Origin: an uncultured Clostridia bacterium
GTDB lineage: Bacteria; Bacillota; Clostridia; RUG12999
Assembly: GCA_946555455.1 (NCBI GenBank)
Contig: CAMNSU010000017.1
Location: forward strand, 1-34,240
Direction of reading: 5' to 3'
Length of the DNA: 34,240 bases
Position 1 is the stretch's first letter. The number at the start of each line of letters is the position of its first letter. A model generated the notes under the pieces. The model made no database searches, was not told where the DNA came from, and saw nothing but the letters and a program-made list of their open reading frames with translations. A program made the translations under genes and the position numbers. This document shows, one piece after another, positions 32,271 to 34,240 of the stretch.

Positions 32271-34240
32271 ATGGAGCGTGATTTTTTGAAACAACTCATT
32301 TCGCCGGAACTTATCACCTCGGCGCAGATATGCGGCGAATGTGAATATAAGCTCAAAGAAAATATACCGGAGGTATATGCCGCAAAACAAAGTGAATTGC
32401 AGGAGATGTTGCTGGAAGCGGCAAAGAAGCCGCTGGACGTGGAGGGAATGCTGGGAACGCCGCTGGAAAAGCTGTTTCTTGAAAATGTGAAGACAGGAAT
32501 CCATTTGATTGAGACAGACGGACGGTTTGACGATTTGGAGGATACGCCGCAGGGCGCGTTCATTGCTGTGCAGCGGCTTGCGTGGCTGTCGCAGGACTAT
32601 CACCCGCAGTATGGTCAAAAACCTTTGTCGCCACAAGAAAAAATAGTTTTTTTGCGTACAGTGGCGCATTATTGCAAAATAGAAGCGGACAGAGAAGATT
32701 TAGGACGCAGCCGGTTTCATGCCTCTATCTTTTGTTTCCCCAAATGCGCTGTGCAGTTGTTCCATGTGTTTTTGCCGGACATGCTGGCAGTGGAGCGCGG
32801 AGAAAATGGGGACGCGGTGACAGCGGAAGCCTACAGGCAATTGCTGCGTATTTGTATGCAGGCATGGACGCTGCCGCAGCGCGGCGACCACACGGACGCA
32901 CACCCCATCAGTCCGGAGCGGTTTCGCAAACATGTCTGGTGGGTGGGGGCGAACGCCATTTGTTACCGCCCATTGTTTCAGATTGCGCTGGTACTGCGCA
33001 GCGTGGAAATGATGGATACGCTGATGTTTGTGGCAACGCATATTCTCACGCCGGTTTGTGCCGCCACAGTGGACACGGCGTTTTGGAGCGAAGGCATATG
33101 TGCGGACGGTTTTGGCTGGGGACATGGTCGGCAGACTTATAACACAGGATATCCGACACAGGGTATTATCAGCGGACTGGAAATCATGAAAGAGTTGACC
33201 CGCACGCCGTGGGAACAGGAACTGCAAGGAATGGATTTTTCTTGGGCTTTGCACTATATGAACGGCATTACATGGGGTGACTACAACGGCTGGAACGCGC
33301 CCATGCAGTCGCGGCACATTTTCAAACAAGGCGAAAATATCCATGCACCGTGCAGCGGCACAGAGTATGCACTGCAAATTGCCACGTTGCTGAAAGAACA
33401 TTTTTTTCATCTGTTACAGCCGGCACAGCAGCAGGAGGTAGACGCATTTTTACGGGTGGGAGCATCTCCCGTGCCAAATTATCCGGCGGGACAATATGAG
33501 GGTGTGCGTTATTTTTGGAACAACGACGATTTGATTTGCAAAACGCCGGATTATTATTGGTTTGTGAACATGGCGTCCGCACGGTGCGACGGCGTGGAAT
33601 GTGCGCATGAAATGGCGGATATGCGCAATTCCTTTTTATCTGACGGTTCCTATGTTGTTTTGCGCCGTGGAGATGAATATGCTGATGCTATGGGGACATG
33701 GCAGATGGGAATGCTGCCCGGTATCACGTCGCGGGAGCTGACCAATGAAGAACTTGTGCCGGAAACCAACTGGCGTGGGTATCACAGCAAATTTAATTTC
33801 GCGGGCGGCGCTGCGCACGGACTCTTCGGCGCTGCCGGATTCATCTTTGAAAAAGAGCGGACAAAGGAGCCGGAGGCGGAAGAAGAATATACCAAAGAAA
33901 TGATGGGTGTACAGGCATATAAAAGCTATTTTGCACTCGGCGATACTTTTGTGTGTCTTGGCGCAGGCGTGCGCGACGTCATACCGGAATATGGGCGCGG
34001 TATCCGCACCACCATCAATCATACAGGGCGGTATACGGACGTGCTGCTGATGGACGAAACCGGAATCGTATTGGAACATGTAGAGGGTAGAAAAGTGTTG
34101 CCGCAGGACAAAAATTACGCCGTGTGGCAGGATGGGATTCTATATGGGGTTTTGCCGACAGACGGAGCGGGAGCGCAGCTTGAAATTTGCGCAGAGGTGC
34201 GAAAAACAAATTGGGCGGCGCTGAATGCAGGAAATACAGC
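32271..34240 (+). CDS. PL8-type polysaccharide lyase (hyaluronate/chondroitin/xanthan lyase superfamily); 3' truncated by window edge
   Basis: 656 residues from ATG 32271, still open at the window edge; AGGAGGA is 10 bases upstream. No signal peptide, so probably cytoplasmic. The N-terminal half is a helical toroid. The C-terminal half fits the PL8 beta-sandwich: L-P-G-I-T-S-R-E for the usual L-P-G-T-T, A-G-G-A-A-H-G-L-F-G-A-A-G, and K-S-Y-F-A-L-G-D-T-F-V-C-L-G-A-G-V. The catalytic pair His285 and Tyr294 lies in G-H-G-R-Q-T-Y-N-T-G-Y, with the same spacing of nine as in PL8 hyaluronate lyase. The Asn and G-R-x-x-S-R sites are less clear: the region reads N-G-W-N-A-P-M-Q-S-R. PL8 enzymes cut acidic polysaccharides by beta-elimination. 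This frame is easily missed because it has no stop in the window. Confidence 0.85.
   Translation, partial: MERDFLKQLISPELITSAQICGECEYKLKENIPEVYAAKQSELQEMLLEAAKKPLDVEGMLGTPLEKLFLENVKTGIHLIETDGRFDDLEDTPQGAFIAVQRLAWLSQDYHPQYGQKPLSPQEKIVFLRTVAHYCKIEADREDLGRSRFHASIFCFPKCAVQLFHVFLPDMLAVERGENGDAVTAEAYRQLLRICMQAWTLPQRGDHTDAHPISPERFRKHVWWVGANAICYRPLFQIALVLRSVEMMDTLMFVATHILTPVCAATVDTAFWSEGICADGFGWGHGRQTYNTGYPTQGIISGLEIMKELTRTPWEQELQGMDFSWALHYMNGITWGDYNGWNAPMQSRHIFKQGENIHAPCSGTEYALQIATLLKEHFFHLLQPAQQQEVDAFLRVGASPVPNYPAGQYEGVRYFWNNDDLICKTPDYYWFVNMASARCDGVECAHEMADMRNSFLSDGSYVVLRRGDEYADAMGTWQMGMLPGITSRELTNEELVPETNWRGYHSKFNFAGGAAHGLFGAAGFIFEKERTKEPEAEEEYTKEMMGVQAYKSYFALGDTFVCLGAGVRDVIPEYGRGIRTTINHTGRYTDVLLMDETGIVLEHVEGRKVLPQDKNYAVWQDGILYGVLPTDGAGAQLEICAEVRKTNWAALNAGNT

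Overview
The window comes from a Gram-positive anaerobe of the Bacillota, most likely an uncultured gut or rumen Clostridia. The evidence is strong AGGAGG-type ribosome binding sites, sigma-A-like promoters, ATG/GTG/TTG starts, S-layer-homology (SLH) surface proteins, a lipoprotein-based CUT1-type sugar importer with no dedicated ATPase, and an oxygen-sensitive iron-sulfur serine dehydratase. Nothing here identifies a species. No tRNA, rRNA, CRISPR array, insertion sequence or phage gene was seen.

Layout. (1) 1-2248: the 3' end of a gene ending in an F5/8 type C (carbohydrate-binding) domain, then a heparinase II/III-type polysaccharide lyase. (2) 2249-3725: a control region and TetR regulator. 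It holds a perfect-consensus promoter in front of a possible ~110-nt structured RNA, and two copies of one 16-bp palindrome, one before tetR and one before the next operon. (3) 3726-18331: a long same-strand run, probably one operon: a 2-hydroxyacid dehydrogenase, two LplB/YtcP-type permeases, a solute-binding lipoprotein, a secreted beta-propeller protein, an N-terminal-SLH protein, and a 1616-residue C-terminal-SLH protein with five ~190-residue repeats. (4) 18509-24056: a tightly packed catabolic cluster of L-serine dehydratase, an M20 amidohydrolase broken by two in-frame TAG codons, a Rossmann sugar-epimerase-like protein, a DapA/NanA-type aldolase and a Gfo/Idh/MocA oxidoreductase. It ends in a terminator and is followed by a LysR regulator. 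(5) 25183-28716: a small CmpB-like membrane protein on the minus strand, then a secreted clan GH-A-like glycosidase with two C-terminal CBM32-like domains, a strong terminator and a 24-codon ORF. (6) 28748-32126, minus strand: housekeeping genes rnhB, yraN, an M19 dipeptidase and an aspartate aminotransferase. (7) 32271 to the right edge: a PL8-type polysaccharide lyase, truncated by the window edge.

How it fits together (inference): two lyase types that act on uronic-acid polysaccharides, a glycosidase with binding domains, surface proteins, an ABC importer and cytoplasmic aldolase/epimerase/oxidoreductase genes look like a Gram-positive polysaccharide-utilisation region. The substrate would be an acidic glycan such as a glycosaminoglycan or a xanthan- or alginate-like polymer; the sequence alone does not fix which one. 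The most unusual points are the twin TetR operator, the candidate RNA, the five-module surface protein, the double-amber M20 gene, and a hairpin lying exactly between the Shine-Dalgarno sequence and the start codon of the aminotransferase gene.
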